From Deltaproteobacteria bacterium (GTDB lineage Bacteria > Myxococcota_A > Polyangia > Haliangiales > SHYZ01): DNA of 64,000 bases. Position 1 is the first letter of the stretch. Every line of letters starts with the position of its first letter. Where the stretch lies: contig JACQUZ010000020.1 of NCBI GenBank assembly GCA_016210055.1, positions 1 to 64,000 of the forward strand. Direction: 5' to 3'. The notes beneath the pieces are model-generated. The model was not told the DNA's origin. It saw only the letters and a list, made by a program, of their open reading frames with translations, and did not search any database. Below, piece after piece: positions 1 through 9,596 of this stretch. Both the position numbers and the translations under genes were made by a program.

Positions 1-77
1 GCGAAGCCTAGCTCGCTCCAATCCAGTCCCTTCTTGTCTAAAAACTGGCCTCCCCTCTAGGACAGGGACAGTATTCC

Positions 78-1124
78 ATGCAATTTATCGACGAGGCCAA
101 GATCTACGTGAAGGCCGGCGACGGCGGGAACGGAGCCATCGCGTTCCGCCGCGAGGCCCACGTCCCGCGAGGAGGTCCCTCGGGAGGAGATGGCGGTGAC
201 GGCGGTGACGTCGCGTTCGTCGCTGACCCGCAGCTCTCGACCCTCCTCGATTTCAAGTACCAACAGCACTACCGCGCCCGAAGCGGTGAGCCTGGGCGCA
301 CCAAGGACCAGTATGGGAAAGCGGGTGAGGACCTCGTCGTCCGAGTTCCCGTGGGCACGTTGGTTAAAGGTGAGGAAACCGGCGAGGTGCTCGTCGACCT
401 CGCATCCGCGGGGCAGCGTGCGGTCATCTGCAAGGGCGGAAAGGGGGGCCGCGGTAACATCCACTTCAAGACGCCCTGGAATCAAGCCCCACGTCATGCG
501 GAACCAGGAACGCCGGGCGAGGAGCGGACCATTCGCCTGCAGCTCAAGCTTCTTGCGGACGTGGGCCTCCTTGGCTATCCCAATGTTGGCAAGTCAACGT
601 TCATCGCCACTGTTTCGCGGGCGCGCCCCAAGATCGCCGACTATCCGTTCACGACTCTTTCTCCCCATCTCGGTGTCGTGGGGCTCAGCAACCACAGGAG
701 CTTCGTGCTGGCCGATATTCCCGGCCTAATTGAGGGTGCGGCCGAGGGGGCGGGGCTTGGGCACCGATTCCTGCGTCACGTCGAACGCACCCACGTTCTC
801 CTGCACCTCCTCGAGCTTTCGCACGAGCCAGGGCGTGAACCCGAGCATGACCACGACGTGATCAACCGCGAGCTAGCCCGATATGACGCAGCGCTCGCGC
901 AGCGCCCGCAGATCGTCGTGCTGAACAAGCTCGACCTCACCGAAACGCGCGAAGCTTATCCCGAGCTGCGCGCACGTTTTGCCGCCCAAGGGATCGATCT
1001 CCTGGCCATTTCTGCGGCGACGGGCGAAGGGGTGGACGTAGTCCTTGAGAAGGCGTGGTCGCTCCTCGACAAAGCACGTTCAGCGCGAGAAGCGCCAGGA
1101 ACCCCGGCTGGCGATCAAGCGTAA
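78..1124 (+). CDS. obgE: GTPase ObgE/CgtA
   Basis: Ribosome-associated GTPase acting in late 50S subunit assembly and growth control. The 348-residue protein has the glycine-rich Obg fold in roughly residues 1-158, then a G domain: G1 GYPNVGKST at 166-174, switch region DYPFTT near 188, G3 DIPGLIEG near 213, and the guanine-specifying NKLD at 283-286. There is no C-terminal OCT domain, which is usual in proteobacterial Obg. The start at 78 begins the canonical Obg N-terminus (MQFIDEAKI). obg commonly sits behind rplU-rpmA; those would lie left of the window. The next + strand gene starts 173 bp later behind its own predicted promoter, so obg is probably not in the same transcription unit. Confidence 0.98.
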   Translation: MQFIDEAKIYVKAGDGGNGAIAFRREAHVPRGGPSGGDGGDGGDVAFVADPQLSTLLDFKYQQHYRARSGEPGRTKDQYGKAGEDLVVRVPVGTLVKGEETGEVLVDLASAGQRAVICKGGKGGRGNIHFKTPWNQAPRHAEPGTPGEERTIRLQLKLLADVGLLGYPNVGKSTFIATVSRARPKIADYPFTTLSPHLGVVGLSNHRSFVLADIPGLIEGAAEGAGLGHRFLRHVERTHVLLHLLELSHEPGREPEHDHDVINRELARYDAALAQRPQIVVLNKLDLTETREAYPELRARFAAQGIDLLAISAATGEGVDVVLEKAWSLLDKARSAREAPGTPAGDQA

Positions 1125-1185
1125 CACTCCCGACGCCGGCCTGGCGCGTGGATCACGCTTGCAAACTCACCCAAGGTGAGCGTCC

Positions 1186-1214
1186 TTGCGATTCGCAAGT
1201 GCCCGTGATATACA
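1186..1214 (+). promoter_or_regulatory. Predicted sigma-70-type promoter for the exported TPR/glt-like operon
   Basis: TTGCGA at 1186-1191 and TATACA at 1209-1214 are separated by exactly 17 bp. They lie in the 173-bp gap between obgE and the next gene, about 84 bp upstream of the ATG at 1298. The hexamers are one or two bases from consensus. This is a sequence match only; no transcription start is known. Confidence 0.5.
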
Positions 1215-1297
1215 CGGTTCTCGTCTGTAGTGTCGGTAGTCGGCTCGGAGTGGCGCCTACCATCATGACACGCCACGGTGGCCTATCGGGGGACACG

Positions 1298-2071
1298 ATG
1301 CGCTTTACCCGTTCGCATGCGACGCGCCTGATTGCCTTTCTCGCCGCTCTCCTTGTTACCCTACCGGCTATCGCCCGTGCTCAGGACACGGCGTCACCCG
1401 GTACTCCCGCAGCGCCCGCCCCTGCACCCAGTGCGGAACCCAGTGCACCTGCGACCCAAGCTTCCACGCCGCCGGGGGACATTGGCAGCACAGCTACGGC
1501 GAGCGCGAGTGGAAATGGCGGGGAAATTGGGGGGGATGTCGCCCCGGCGAACATCCGCCTTCGCCGCTTGGAGCAGCGCGTCCAGGCCCTGAAAGAGCAG
1601 GCATGGCGGGTCAAGGCGCGAGTGGGAATGCTCAAGGAAGCGGTGCTCGGAGGAGGAATCGGCGCCCGAGCGACCATACTCCACCAAAACAAGATGGGAG
1701 GGTCGTTCCGTCTCGTGAAACTTGTTTACGCTCTCGACGGCGCACAGATTTTTTCGCGCAGCGACGACAGCGGCAAGCTGAACGAGCTCAAGCAGCTCGA
1801 TATCTTGGCTGGGCCCATTGCTCCGGGCAACCACACCATCAGCGTCCTCATGGAATACAACGGCCATGGTTACGGTGTATTTGCCTACCTGAAGGGCTAC
1901 AAGTTCAAGGTTCGCTCGAGCCACACCTTCACTGTCTCCGAGGGCAAGCAAACGCAGATTACCGTGGTGGGCTATGAGCGGGGTGGCGTGACCACGCCGC
2001 TGGAAAAACGTCCTGCGGTTGATTTCAAAGTCAACGTAGTCGTCGAGCGGCTGAGCTCCAAGGGTAAGTAA
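1298..2071 (+). CDS. Exported proline/alanine-rich protein of unknown function
   Basis: A 257-residue protein starting at the ATG at 1298, preceded by GGGGGA, rather than at an in-frame ATG far upstream inside obgE. Residues 1-28 form a clear signal peptide (basic start, hydrophobic core, ARAQ cleavage-type end). A low-complexity Pro/Ala/Thr/Ser/Gly stretch of about 60 residues follows, then a charged helical segment (LRRLEQRVQALKEQ) and a folded beta-rich C-terminal part. The low-complexity part resembles linkers of acyltransferases, and such proteins are often auto-annotated as dihydrolipoamide acetyltransferase, but no catalytic domain is visible. Its stop is directly followed by the ATG of the next TPR gene (TAAATG), so the two are translationally coupled. 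Probably a periplasmic partner of the following complex (inference). Confidence 0.75.
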   Translation: MRFTRSHATRLIAFLAALLVTLPAIARAQDTASPGTPAAPAPAPSAEPSAPATQASTPPGDIGSTATASASGNGGEIGGDVAPANIRLRRLEQRVQALKEQAWRVKARVGMLKEAVLGGGIGARATILHQNKMGGSFRLVKLVYALDGAQIFSRSDDSGKLNELKQLDILAGPIAPGNHTISVLMEYNGHGYGVFAYLKGYKFKVRSSHTFTVSEGKQTQITVVGYERGGVTTPLEKRPAVDFKVNVVVERLSSKGK

Positions 2072-4453
2072 ATGAGTAGCGTGAGAACGCTGGCGACGGC
2101 ACTTTCGCTTGCTGTTGCCTTGGTGTGGGGATCGGCTCGCCCAGCGAACGCCGACGCTGTCGATGATCTCGGGCGACAACTCGTCAGGATCGAGGCCAGC
2201 GTCACGCAAGTTCTGCAGGGCCTCGAGGCTCCGAGAGCGCTGCGCGAAAAAAAAGAGGACATGATCGAGCGCCGGTTTATCCAGGCGCAGGTCGCCTACA
2301 AGCTCGGAGGTCAGCACTACGACGAGGCGGCGATCAGCTTGTATGAGCTCGTCGAGAAGTACCCCAAGAGCCGCATTTATCCCGACGCGGTGTTTTACCT
2401 GGCGGACTCTCTATATAAGAAGCAGGACTACCTGTCTGCGCGGGACTATTTCAAGAAGGTCGTCTACGAGTTTGGCGAGACGGGGAAACATTACCAGCAA
2501 GCGCTTCAGAGGCTGATCGAGCTTTCCCTCCAAATGGATGATCGATCCACTGTTCCCGATTACCTAGCCCGACTCGACAAGATACCCCAGTATACCCGCC
2601 TCGACTCCGCTCCCTACGTGCGAGGGAAATACGCCTATTTCTCGAAGAACTTCGACGAAGCCATCCGCGTTTTCGAGACGATTAACCAAAGCTCCAAGTA
2701 CTTCTTTCAAGCCCAGTACTTCCTGGGCGCTTCGCACGTCGCCAAGGGCGAGCTAGCCTCGGCCGCACGGGTTTTCAATGGGCTCCTCGCGCTGAAGGCC
2801 GAGACCAAGGAGCAGGAACGAGTTCTCGAGCTTGCCCACCTCGCTCTTGGACGAATCCATTACGAGCGCGACCAAATGGCAGAAGCGATTGATCACTACA
2901 ACGCCATTGCGCGCAAATCTCGCCTTTTTGACGAGATGCTCTACGAAGTTGCCTGGGTATACGTCAAGAACAAGCAATTTGACCGGGCGCTCCGATCCCT
3001 TGATCTCCTTGCCATTGCGAACCAGAAATCGGCGATGCTCCCAGATGTCCGTATCCTCGAAGGGAACCTGCGTATCCGCAAGGCGCAGGCGCTCACCGCA
3101 GAGGGGACGGGGAACAGCGCCGAGGAATATGCCAAGGCGCTGCAAGTATTCGCGGTCACTCGCGATGCGTACCAGAAGCCACGGGAGGAGCTCGAAGCCC
3201 TCATGGCGGCCCACGCGGATCCAATGCGCTTCTTCGCGCAAATTACGGGCGAATTCATCGAGGCGTTCGACACGGACATCAAGCTTCCCAGCGTGGCGGC
3301 TGAGTGGGTGCGATCGGAACGACAAGTAGAGCGCGTCGTCACGACGACGAGCAATCTTGCGAAGGTGCGAGCAGAGCTCGAAGAGACCGCGCATCTCCTC
3401 GGTCGTGTCGAGCGGGCCGTGGAATCGCCCGCCCGAGTGCAGATATTCCCAGACCTCGCAGAGCGGCGCATCCAGGTACAGGAAAACGCGGAACAGGTGC
3501 AGAAGATTCGGCAAAAGCTCGCCACCCAGGAGCAGGCGTTCGTGAGCAAGTACCTGGGTCCCGAGGAGCGACAAGAGCTAGAGCGCCTCAAGCAACGCCG
3601 GACGGAGCTCGTGGAGAAGCTTTCCTCGATGCCAAACTCTGGGGAAAGCGTCACCGAGCGAGTCCGCAAGGCGCGCGAAGCCTATCAAGAGAAGGACAAG
3701 GAAGCCCAGCAGGTCGAGGTGTTCATTACCGGCGTGGAGGCCGAGATTGCGGCCGTCGAGACCTTCTACAAGAGCAATGAAGACAAGCGCAAGGTCCCGC
3801 TGGAGGAGTACAACGCGACGATGGAGGACCTCCGCGCAGCTATCGCGGAGCTACGGGTCGAGCTCTCGGCCATTCGCCATGAGATGGCACTCGCCATGGA
3901 CGAAGCCGGGATCGGCGACGATCAGGCCCGTGCAGAAATGGGGACGCGTACTTCACTGAACGAGGCAGTCAGGCAAGAGCAGGACTTCATGGGCAAGCTG
4001 CGATCCCGGATGGATGGGAAGGATCGCGACAAGGCTGAGCAGATCGCAAGCCTCGTCGATCACATCGGCCGCATTGAAGGGAAGATCGAGCGGTCGAATC
4101 GCAAGATCGATGAGCTCGTAGACGGCCAGCTCGCCGACGTCAAGGTTATGCTGAACGAAGAGAAGATTCGCCTCGGAGAGTACCAGAGGCATCTTCAGGA
4201 ATACCTGGGAGAGAACAGAGCGGTTGGCTCGCAGATCATCTTCGACGCGTTCTCGGCGGTTTCCTCCAAGTTCTACGAAATCGCGGTGCGGGCTGACCTT
4301 GGGGTCGTCGACGTGGCGTGGGCCCAGAAGGAAGAGGCGAAGGACCAGGTGAACCGCATGACCCTGGATTCCAGCCGCGAGAAGAAGATGCTCATCGAGG
4401 AGTTCCGCGACTCAGCTGACAGCGGGTCGGAGGGTGTCAATGGCGCTCCATGA
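2072..4453 (+). CDS. Exported TPR and coiled-coil protein
   Basis: A 793-residue protein with a signal peptide ending around ARPANA (residue 28). Residues about 60-390 hold repeated TPR-like helical pairs (patterns such as YDEAAISLYELVEKYP, YLSARDYFKKVVYEF, FDEAIRVFETI). Residues about 410-720 are strongly charged heptad-like helix, predicted long coiled coil. It begins immediately after the stop of the preceding gene and overlaps the next gene by 14 bp, so it belongs to the same operon. Such a rod-like periplasmic TPR/coiled-coil protein suits a structural role across the envelope. No enzymatic motif is seen. It is not one of the named Glt proteins that I can recognise with confidence. Confidence 0.85.
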   Translation: MSSVRTLATALSLAVALVWGSARPANADAVDDLGRQLVRIEASVTQVLQGLEAPRALREKKEDMIERRFIQAQVAYKLGGQHYDEAAISLYELVEKYPKSRIYPDAVFYLADSLYKKQDYLSARDYFKKVVYEFGETGKHYQQALQRLIELSLQMDDRSTVPDYLARLDKIPQYTRLDSAPYVRGKYAYFSKNFDEAIRVFETINQSSKYFFQAQYFLGASHVAKGELASAARVFNGLLALKAETKEQERVLELAHLALGRIHYERDQMAEAIDHYNAIARKSRLFDEMLYEVAWVYVKNKQFDRALRSLDLLAIANQKSAMLPDVRILEGNLRIRKAQALTAEGTGNSAEEYAKALQVFAVTRDAYQKPREELEALMAAHADPMRFFAQITGEFIEAFDTDIKLPSVAAEWVRSERQVERVVTTTSNLAKVRAELEETAHLLGRVERAVESPARVQIFPDLAERRIQVQENAEQVQKIRQKLATQEQAFVSKYLGPEERQELERLKQRRTELVEKLSSMPNSGESVTERVRKAREAYQEKDKEAQQVEVFITGVEAEIAAVETFYKSNEDKRKVPLEEYNATMEDLRAAIAELRVELSAIRHEMALAMDEAGIGDDQARAEMGTRTSLNEAVRQEQDFMGKLRSRMDGKDRDKAEQIASLVDHIGRIEGKIERSNRKIDELVDGQLADVKVMLNEEKIRLGEYQRHLQEYLGENRAVGSQIIFDAFSAVSSKFYEIAVRADLGVVDVAWAQKEEAKDQVNRMTLDSSREKKMLIEEFRDSADSGSEGVNGAP

Positions 4454-7400
4454 TCGCGGCACGCGCCGATACCGAATCGGCGCCCTTGTCCTCGCACACG
4501 TGTTGGCGCTGCCTCCCCCTATGGCCCACGCTCAGGATTCTCCATCCGGATCCGCGCCGGCGGCCGAGGGTCCGTCCCAGGCGGCCACATCCTCGCTTCC
4601 GCCACCAGCCCAACCCCTAACTCCCGAGGAGCTTCGGGAGCTCGAGGATCTGGAAGAGATCGTCGGGCGCTACACCGGATCGTCTCAAGAGCACCAGAAG
4701 CGAATGAAGACGCTCCTCAAGCATGAGCAGGACAAGCGGCTTGCGGACCTCGAACACCGCTACCAAAAAGGGCTCCAGGGCGCCCAATCAAGCCTAGAAT
4801 CACGTCACCTGAACGCGCTCGAGGAACTGGAGCGCTTTCTTTCGAAGTACCCTAACGACCCGCGCTGGACCCCTGACGCCATGTTCCGGCTCGCCGAGCT
4901 GTACCTCGATCAAGCCGGGCTCGAATTTGAAAAGAAGCAAGCGGCGGCTCTGTCGGCGGGCACACCACCTGAACCACCGCCCGAGGAAGCGATCGATCCA
5001 AACGCTCCTCCCCCCTACGAGGGCCCAGACTATACGCGCGCCCTGAACACGTGGCGGGACATGGTCAAGCGGTTTCCCACCTACCGCCAAATTGACGGCG
5101 CGCTCTACCTCCTGGGCTATTACCTCGGTGAAATGGGGCAGGTCGATGCGGCCAAGCAGGCCTACATGGGGCTGGTCTGCGCCAACAAGTTCGACCCCTT
5201 GGCACCGCCACCACCGCCGCCCGACCCCGACGACCTGCGGGCGCGAATCGGTGGGCAGCGCCCCGTATTTGTCGATCCGTATTCTGACTGCACGCCGCGA
5301 AAGCCCAACTCCAACTTGATCGACGAGTCATGGGTGCGCGTCGGGGAAGCGCACTTCGATACGCGCGGTGAGCTCGATCTTTCCATCGCCGCATACAAGA
5401 AAGTCGTCACCAAGACTGAGTCGGATTTCTTCGACGAGGCCTTGTACAAGCTGGCGTGGGCCTACTATCGAAACGACCAGTTCATCGAGGGCATCAACAC
5501 CTTCGACCAGTTGGTCGTCTTCTCAGACAAGCAAGAGGAGGCTGGCGGTGGATCGGTTGAGCTCCGCCAGGAATCGGTTGACTACATCGCCATAAGCTTT
5601 GCTGATCCTTGGGAGAAAGACGCCCAGCCGGATCCCGCCAAGTCCATGGAACGTGCCCTCGCGTACTACAAGGGCAGAACCGCCGAGAAGCACGTCCGGG
5701 ACGTTTTCGAAAAGCTCGGCGATACCCTGCGCGCTGGTGAGGCGTACGAGCAATCGATCGAGTCCTGGCGATTTGCACTTGAGAACTGGCCACTCCATCC
5801 GCGGAACCCGATCGTCCACCAGAAAGTCGTCGACGCCCTGGCCGACAAGGGAGATGCCCAGGGTGCCATGACAGAGCGGGGAAAGCTCGCCGTCGCCTAT
5901 AAGAAAGGCTCAACTTGGTACACGGCGAACGAGACCAACCGAGAGGCAATGGATACCGCCAGTCGCCTCTCCGAGCAGTCGCTCATTGCGTCGGCCAAGT
6001 CCACGCACCGCAACGCGCAGCTCGCCAAGCAGGAGTGGGAAAAGACACAAGCTCCCGAGCTCAAGACGGCGTACCTGGACCTGTATCGCCAGGCCGCAAC
6101 GCTCTACCAACAGTACCTCTCGGAGTTCCCCACGTCGAACGAGGTCTACGAGCTCACGTTCCGCCTGGCGGATTGCTATTTCTTTAGCGAGCAATACGTG
6201 GAATCAGTGCCCCATTACCGGTGGGTAAGGGATCACCGGGAGCTTGGGACCAAGTACTTCGAGCCTGCCGCGCTCTCAATCGTCCAGGCGCTTCAGACTG
6301 CGGTCGATCGCGGCAAGGCCGAAGGAAAGCTCGTCGAGCCGCCGATTCCGACATCCGAAGCACTCGCCCAGTCGTCGCAGCCCATCGATTTTCCGATCCT
6401 CTACAACGATCTCCAGGCGGCCTACGACGAGTACATGACCATCATCAATGACCAGAAGACGGCGCCAAGAATGGCGCTCGCTTCGGCCATGATCTCCTAT
6501 CGCCACGTGGCGCTCGACGACGCACTCAAGCGGTTTACCGTCGTCATGGACAAGTACTGCAAGACCTCCGAGGCGGTGCAGGCCAAGGACGGCATCCTGG
6601 TGATCTACCAGGCCAAGAGTGACGACGCGAACTTCAAGTCCACGATCGACAAGTTCGTCGGCAGCAAGTGCGGTGAAGACAAGGACGTCGCGCTGGCCAG
6701 GGCGCAGAAGCTGTCGAAGGAATACGAGATCGCATCCAAGCTGTTCAAGGACAACAAGTTCGAAGAGGCGGGCGCCGCTTTCTATGAGCTTTACAAGGCC
6801 GCTCCCGACACCGACGAAAACCAGGACGATGCGCTCTTCTCTTCTGCAGTGGCTTTCGAAAAGGCTGGAAAGCCCAAGACAGCCATTGCGATGTATCAGG
6901 AGTTCTCCAAGAACCCGCGCTTCCGGAGCTCTGAATACTTTGTCGAATCGCTCTATCGCACCGCCGTGAGCTACCAGAACGCGTTTGATTACGACAGCGC
7001 CGTGGACGGCTACCTGCGAGTCGCCGATGCCGCCGTGGAGCCGGGCCGCAAGGCAAGGGAAGGCTTTGACCTCGCGCAAGCGCGGCTCGACGCCATGTGG
7101 AATGCGGCCGTGCTCCGCGAGCAGGATCGCGTCTACTACGATCGAGGCCGGAATGATCCTGGAGCTGCCGCCCTGTACAAGCGTTACTCGGCCGCCGAGA
7201 CCAAGGACCGCAAGCGTGCTGGCGAGGCATTTTTCCGCGCGGCGCTGGTGTACGAGAAGGCGGGCGACTTGAAGAACATGGTCAAGTCGTTCCAGGAGTG
7301 GCGCAAGGGGTTCGGAGGCGATGAAGGGTCAGGCCCATACGTTGTTCTCTCCCAATACAAGACCGCGAAGGCGCTCGAGAAAGCGCGTGACCAAAAAGGG

Positions 7401-8015
7401 GCCGAGGATTACTTTCGGGCCACGATCAAGTCATTTGACGAGGTGGGCGAAAGGCCCGGCTCGCCGTCGTCCGAGCTTGCGGCAGAAGCGCAGTTCTGGC
7501 TGGCGGAGAAGGTGTATCGGGCGGGCTTCGAGCCGTACAAGGTGAAGTGGCTCGGCAACGTCGCAGCCAAGGATGAGAAAAAGGCTGAAAAGGCAGTTTC
7601 CGATACCCTCGACGCCCTTGCGAAGATCTCCACGTCCACGGCCGAGGGCTACAAGAGCGTGGCACGCTTCGAATCCTCTTGGTCCTTGGCCTCGATCGTC
7701 CGACTGGGTGACATCTCGTTCTTCGCGGGGCAAAAGCTCATCGAAGCCCCGGTACCGAAGGAGATCCAGAAACTCGACGAGCAGTACCCAGACTTGGGCG
7801 TCCTCGCCCAGTACCAAGGAATGATCGAACAGCAGGTGCAGCCACAGACGGACGGCGCCAAGGTCCAGTGGGAGAAGGCGGTCAACGTGGCCAAGGAGCG
7901 CGGCGTGGCCAACCGGTGGTCAAAGCTGGCGCAGCAGCGCCTGAATGCCTACGTGGCATCCGACCTCTACCCAGTGCAGCGTGACGAGATCATCGAAAAG
8001 GAGCTCCTCCCATGA
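4440..8015 (+). CDS. gltD: Giant periplasmic TPR protein, GltD/AgmU-like
   Basis: A 1191-residue exported protein. The ATG at 4440 has GGAGG six bases upstream and is preferred to the GTG at 4434. The N-terminus is a signal peptide ending near AHAQD, followed by a Pro/Ser/Ala linker and then many TPR-type helical pairs to the C-terminus (for example LNALEELERFLSKYPNDP, LDLSIAAYKKVVTKTESD, FEEAGAAFYELYKAAPD). Length, export signal, TPR content and position directly before a TPR lipoprotein match GltD (AgmU) of the M. xanthus gliding complex, a periplasmic scaffold. The order with gltE-, gltF- and gltG-like genes supports this. Orthology is inferred from architecture and gene order, not alignment, and related proteins occur in non-gliding relatives. 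It overlaps the next gene by 4 bp (ATGA). Confidence 0.75.
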   Translation: MALHDRGTRRYRIGALVLAHVLALPPPMAHAQDSPSGSAPAAEGPSQAATSSLPPPAQPLTPEELRELEDLEEIVGRYTGSSQEHQKRMKTLLKHEQDKRLADLEHRYQKGLQGAQSSLESRHLNALEELERFLSKYPNDPRWTPDAMFRLAELYLDQAGLEFEKKQAAALSAGTPPEPPPEEAIDPNAPPPYEGPDYTRALNTWRDMVKRFPTYRQIDGALYLLGYYLGEMGQVDAAKQAYMGLVCANKFDPLAPPPPPPDPDDLRARIGGQRPVFVDPYSDCTPRKPNSNLIDESWVRVGEAHFDTRGELDLSIAAYKKVVTKTESDFFDEALYKLAWAYYRNDQFIEGINTFDQLVVFSDKQEEAGGGSVELRQESVDYIAISFADPWEKDAQPDPAKSMERALAYYKGRTAEKHVRDVFEKLGDTLRAGEAYEQSIESWRFALENWPLHPRNPIVHQKVVDALADKGDAQGAMTERGKLAVAYKKGSTWYTANETNREAMDTASRLSEQSLIASAKSTHRNAQLAKQEWEKTQAPELKTAYLDLYRQAATLYQQYLSEFPTSNEVYELTFRLADCYFFSEQYVESVPHYRWVRDHRELGTKYFEPAALSIVQALQTAVDRGKAEGKLVEPPIPTSEALAQSSQPIDFPILYNDLQAAYDEYMTIINDQKTAPRMALASAMISYRHVALDDALKRFTVVMDKYCKTSEAVQAKDGILVIYQAKSDDANFKSTIDKFVGSKCGEDKDVALARAQKLSKEYEIASKLFKDNKFEEAGAAFYELYKAAPDTDENQDDALFSSAVAFEKAGKPKTAIAMYQEFSKNPRFRSSEYFVESLYRTAVSYQNAFDYDSAVDGYLRVADAAVEPGRKAREGFDLAQARLDAMWNAAVLREQDRVYYDRGRNDPGAAALYKRYSAAETKDRKRAGEAFFRAALVYEKAGDLKNMVKSFQEWRKGFGGDEGSGPYVVLSQYKTAKALEKARDQKGAEDYFRATIKSFDEVGERPGSPSSELAAEAQFWLAEKVYRAGFEPYKVKWLGNVAAKDEKKAEKAVSDTLDALAKISTSTAEGYKSVARFESSWSLASIVRLGDISFFAGQKLIEAPVPKEIQKLDEQYPDLGVLAQYQGMIEQQVQPQTDGAKVQWEKAVNVAKERGVANRWSKLAQQRLNAYVASDLYPVQRDEIIEKELLP

Positions 8016-9289
8016 TCCGGCGCCTGCGCTCTCTTGCGTGCTTTTCAGATCCTTCCACGCTTTCCCGCGTCGTAAGTCGCATGGACGGCAAGTCGCGCCT
8101 GCTTTCGATCCTTCTCGTCGCCGCCTGCGCAGGCGGCTCCCAGAAGGGGCCGCAGGCCCCCGCCTCCCAGGGCACGGTGACCTACCAGGACGTCCCGGGC
8201 GCTCAAGCCCCGCAGCCAGCTACTCCTCCTCAAGATGTCGAGCCGGAGGGCGTTGTCCGAAAGGACAATTCAGGTAGCGCCGAGAACACGCCATCTCCTC
8301 AACCGCAGAATGCGTCGGGCGACGACGGGGTGAAGCTGCCGGGCCAAGACATGACACCGGAAAAAAGGACAGCGACCGTACAGGTCCACCTAAAAGAGGG
8401 CACCCGTGCGGTACGCGGCCGCGACACGGACACCGCGATCCGAGAGGCCCGCGCGGCACTCGACGTGGACGAAACCAACGTGGCAGCCATGCTGGTCCTG
8501 GCGGAAGCCTATTATCTGAAGGAGTATGACGACAAGGCCCATGCCATCCTCGAAATCGCCAAGACGCGCCCCGAGGGAAAGCAGGACGCGACTCTCTGGA
8601 TGCTCCTCGGCTTGATCCACGATAGGAGCGGCATGCGCGAAGATGCGGCGCTCGCCGCGTATGAAAAAGCGACCGAGCTCAAGCCGAGCTATGCGGCCCC
8701 CTGGGCTAATCGAGGGGCGATTTACCTTGGTCGCCGTCGCTATTCGGATGCAATCAGTGCACTTGAGACCGTCGTCAGGTTGCAAGGCCGCTCGGCGAGA
8801 GCACATGCGAACCTGGGTTCGAGCTATCGGGGGCGCGCTGCCGAGCTTGGCGCAGAGCCAGCGCAACGCGACCAGTACCTGAAGAAGGCCGAAAGCGAAT
8901 ACAAGCTCGCGATGACCCAGGATCCGGCTCATGCGCCGGCGTATTTCAACCTTGGGCTGCTTTATCTCGACGCGGACCCGTTTCCCGGAGCAGAGACGCT
9001 TTCGCGGCTTCAGACAGCGATGAAATACTTGAACGAGTACAAGCGGATTGCCGGGTCGAACGTGCGTCCGAATGATCCCGTGGACGAACACCTGGCGGCG
9101 GCGCAAAAGGCCTACGATCGCGAAGTCAAGCGTCTCGAGAGGAAGAAGAAGAAGGACGCGGAGAAGAAGAAAGAGGCCGAACCGCAGAAGGCTGAAGGGC
9201 AGCCGGCTCCTCCACCAGATGCGCCCCCAGGCGCAGCCGGTGAGGGTACACCCGAGAATCCGCCGCCGGCTGAAGGAGGTGGCCAGTGA
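8012..9289 (+). CDS. gltE: TPR lipoprotein, GltE/AglT-like
   Basis: A 425-residue protein from the ATG at 8012, which has AGGAG eight bases upstream and overlaps the previous stop (ATGA). The lipobox LVAAC lies near residue 39. A second in-frame ATG at 8081 would give a conventional 15-residue lipoprotein signal but has a poor ribosome site. After a Pro/Gln-rich linker, residues about 110-345 carry TPR units (AIREARAALDVDETNVAAM, AYEKATELKPSYAAPWANRG, SEYKLAMTQDPAHAPAYFNLGLLY). The C-terminus is a Lys/Glu run followed by Pro/Ala. A TPR lipoprotein directly after the giant TPR protein corresponds to AglT/GltE of M. xanthus, an outer-membrane-associated gliding component. Identification rests on architecture and context. 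Confidence 0.72.
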   Translation: MIRRLRSLACFSDPSTLSRVVSRMDGKSRLLSILLVAACAGGSQKGPQAPASQGTVTYQDVPGAQAPQPATPPQDVEPEGVVRKDNSGSAENTPSPQPQNASGDDGVKLPGQDMTPEKRTATVQVHLKEGTRAVRGRDTDTAIREARAALDVDETNVAAMLVLAEAYYLKEYDDKAHAILEIAKTRPEGKQDATLWMLLGLIHDRSGMREDAALAAYEKATELKPSYAAPWANRGAIYLGRRRYSDAISALETVVRLQGRSARAHANLGSSYRGRAAELGAEPAQRDQYLKKAESEYKLAMTQDPAHAPAYFNLGLLYLDADPFPGAETLSRLQTAMKYLNEYKRIAGSNVRPNDPVDEHLAAAQKAYDREVKRLERKKKKDAEKKKEAEPQKAEGQPAPPPDAPPGAAGEGTPENPPPAEGGGQ

Positions 9290-9585
9290 GGACTATTGGA
9301 GCCGCTGTGCTTGGGATCTTGCTCATCCCACACGTGGTGGGAGCGCAGGGAAAGCCCAAGTGTGCTGATGATTCGAGCAAGGGGGGCACGAACTATGAAA
9401 TCGTGCGCGGGCCGGATGGGAAGAAGATCTTCAAGATCAAGACGGGCTTTTGCATCGAAGGGAAAGTGCCGAAGCCCAGCGTGATCTATGTCCTCAACAG
9501 CTCGACCATCAACTACGAGTGGGAGAACCTGAAGCAGGACTTTCTGCCAAAGGTCATCAACTCGGTCGAACAGAGTCCGTTCTAG
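9286..9585 (+). CDS. gltF: Small exported protein in the GltF position
   Basis: A 99-residue protein starting with GTG at 9286, overlapping the preceding stop by 4 bp (GTGA). Residues 1-20 form a signal peptide ending VVGAQ. The mature part of about 79 residues has two cysteines (CADDSS near residue 26 and GFCIEG near residue 57) that could form a disulfide. No known enzymatic motif is present. In M. xanthus the small periplasmic GltF lies between GltE and GltG, so position and size suggest the same role. That assignment depends on context. It is followed after 11 bp by the GltG-like gene. Confidence 0.6.
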   Translation: MRTIGAAVLGILLIPHVVGAQGKPKCADDSSKGGTNYEIVRGPDGKKIFKIKTGFCIEGKVPKPSVIYVLNSSTINYEWENLKQDFLPKVINSVEQSPF

Positions 9586-9596
9586 CGAGGAACGCC

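Noticed and set aside
1394-2317. - strand open frame of 307 codons opposite the exported protein at 1298
   Set aside because: It crosses two coupled genes on the other strand and has no start context or domain.
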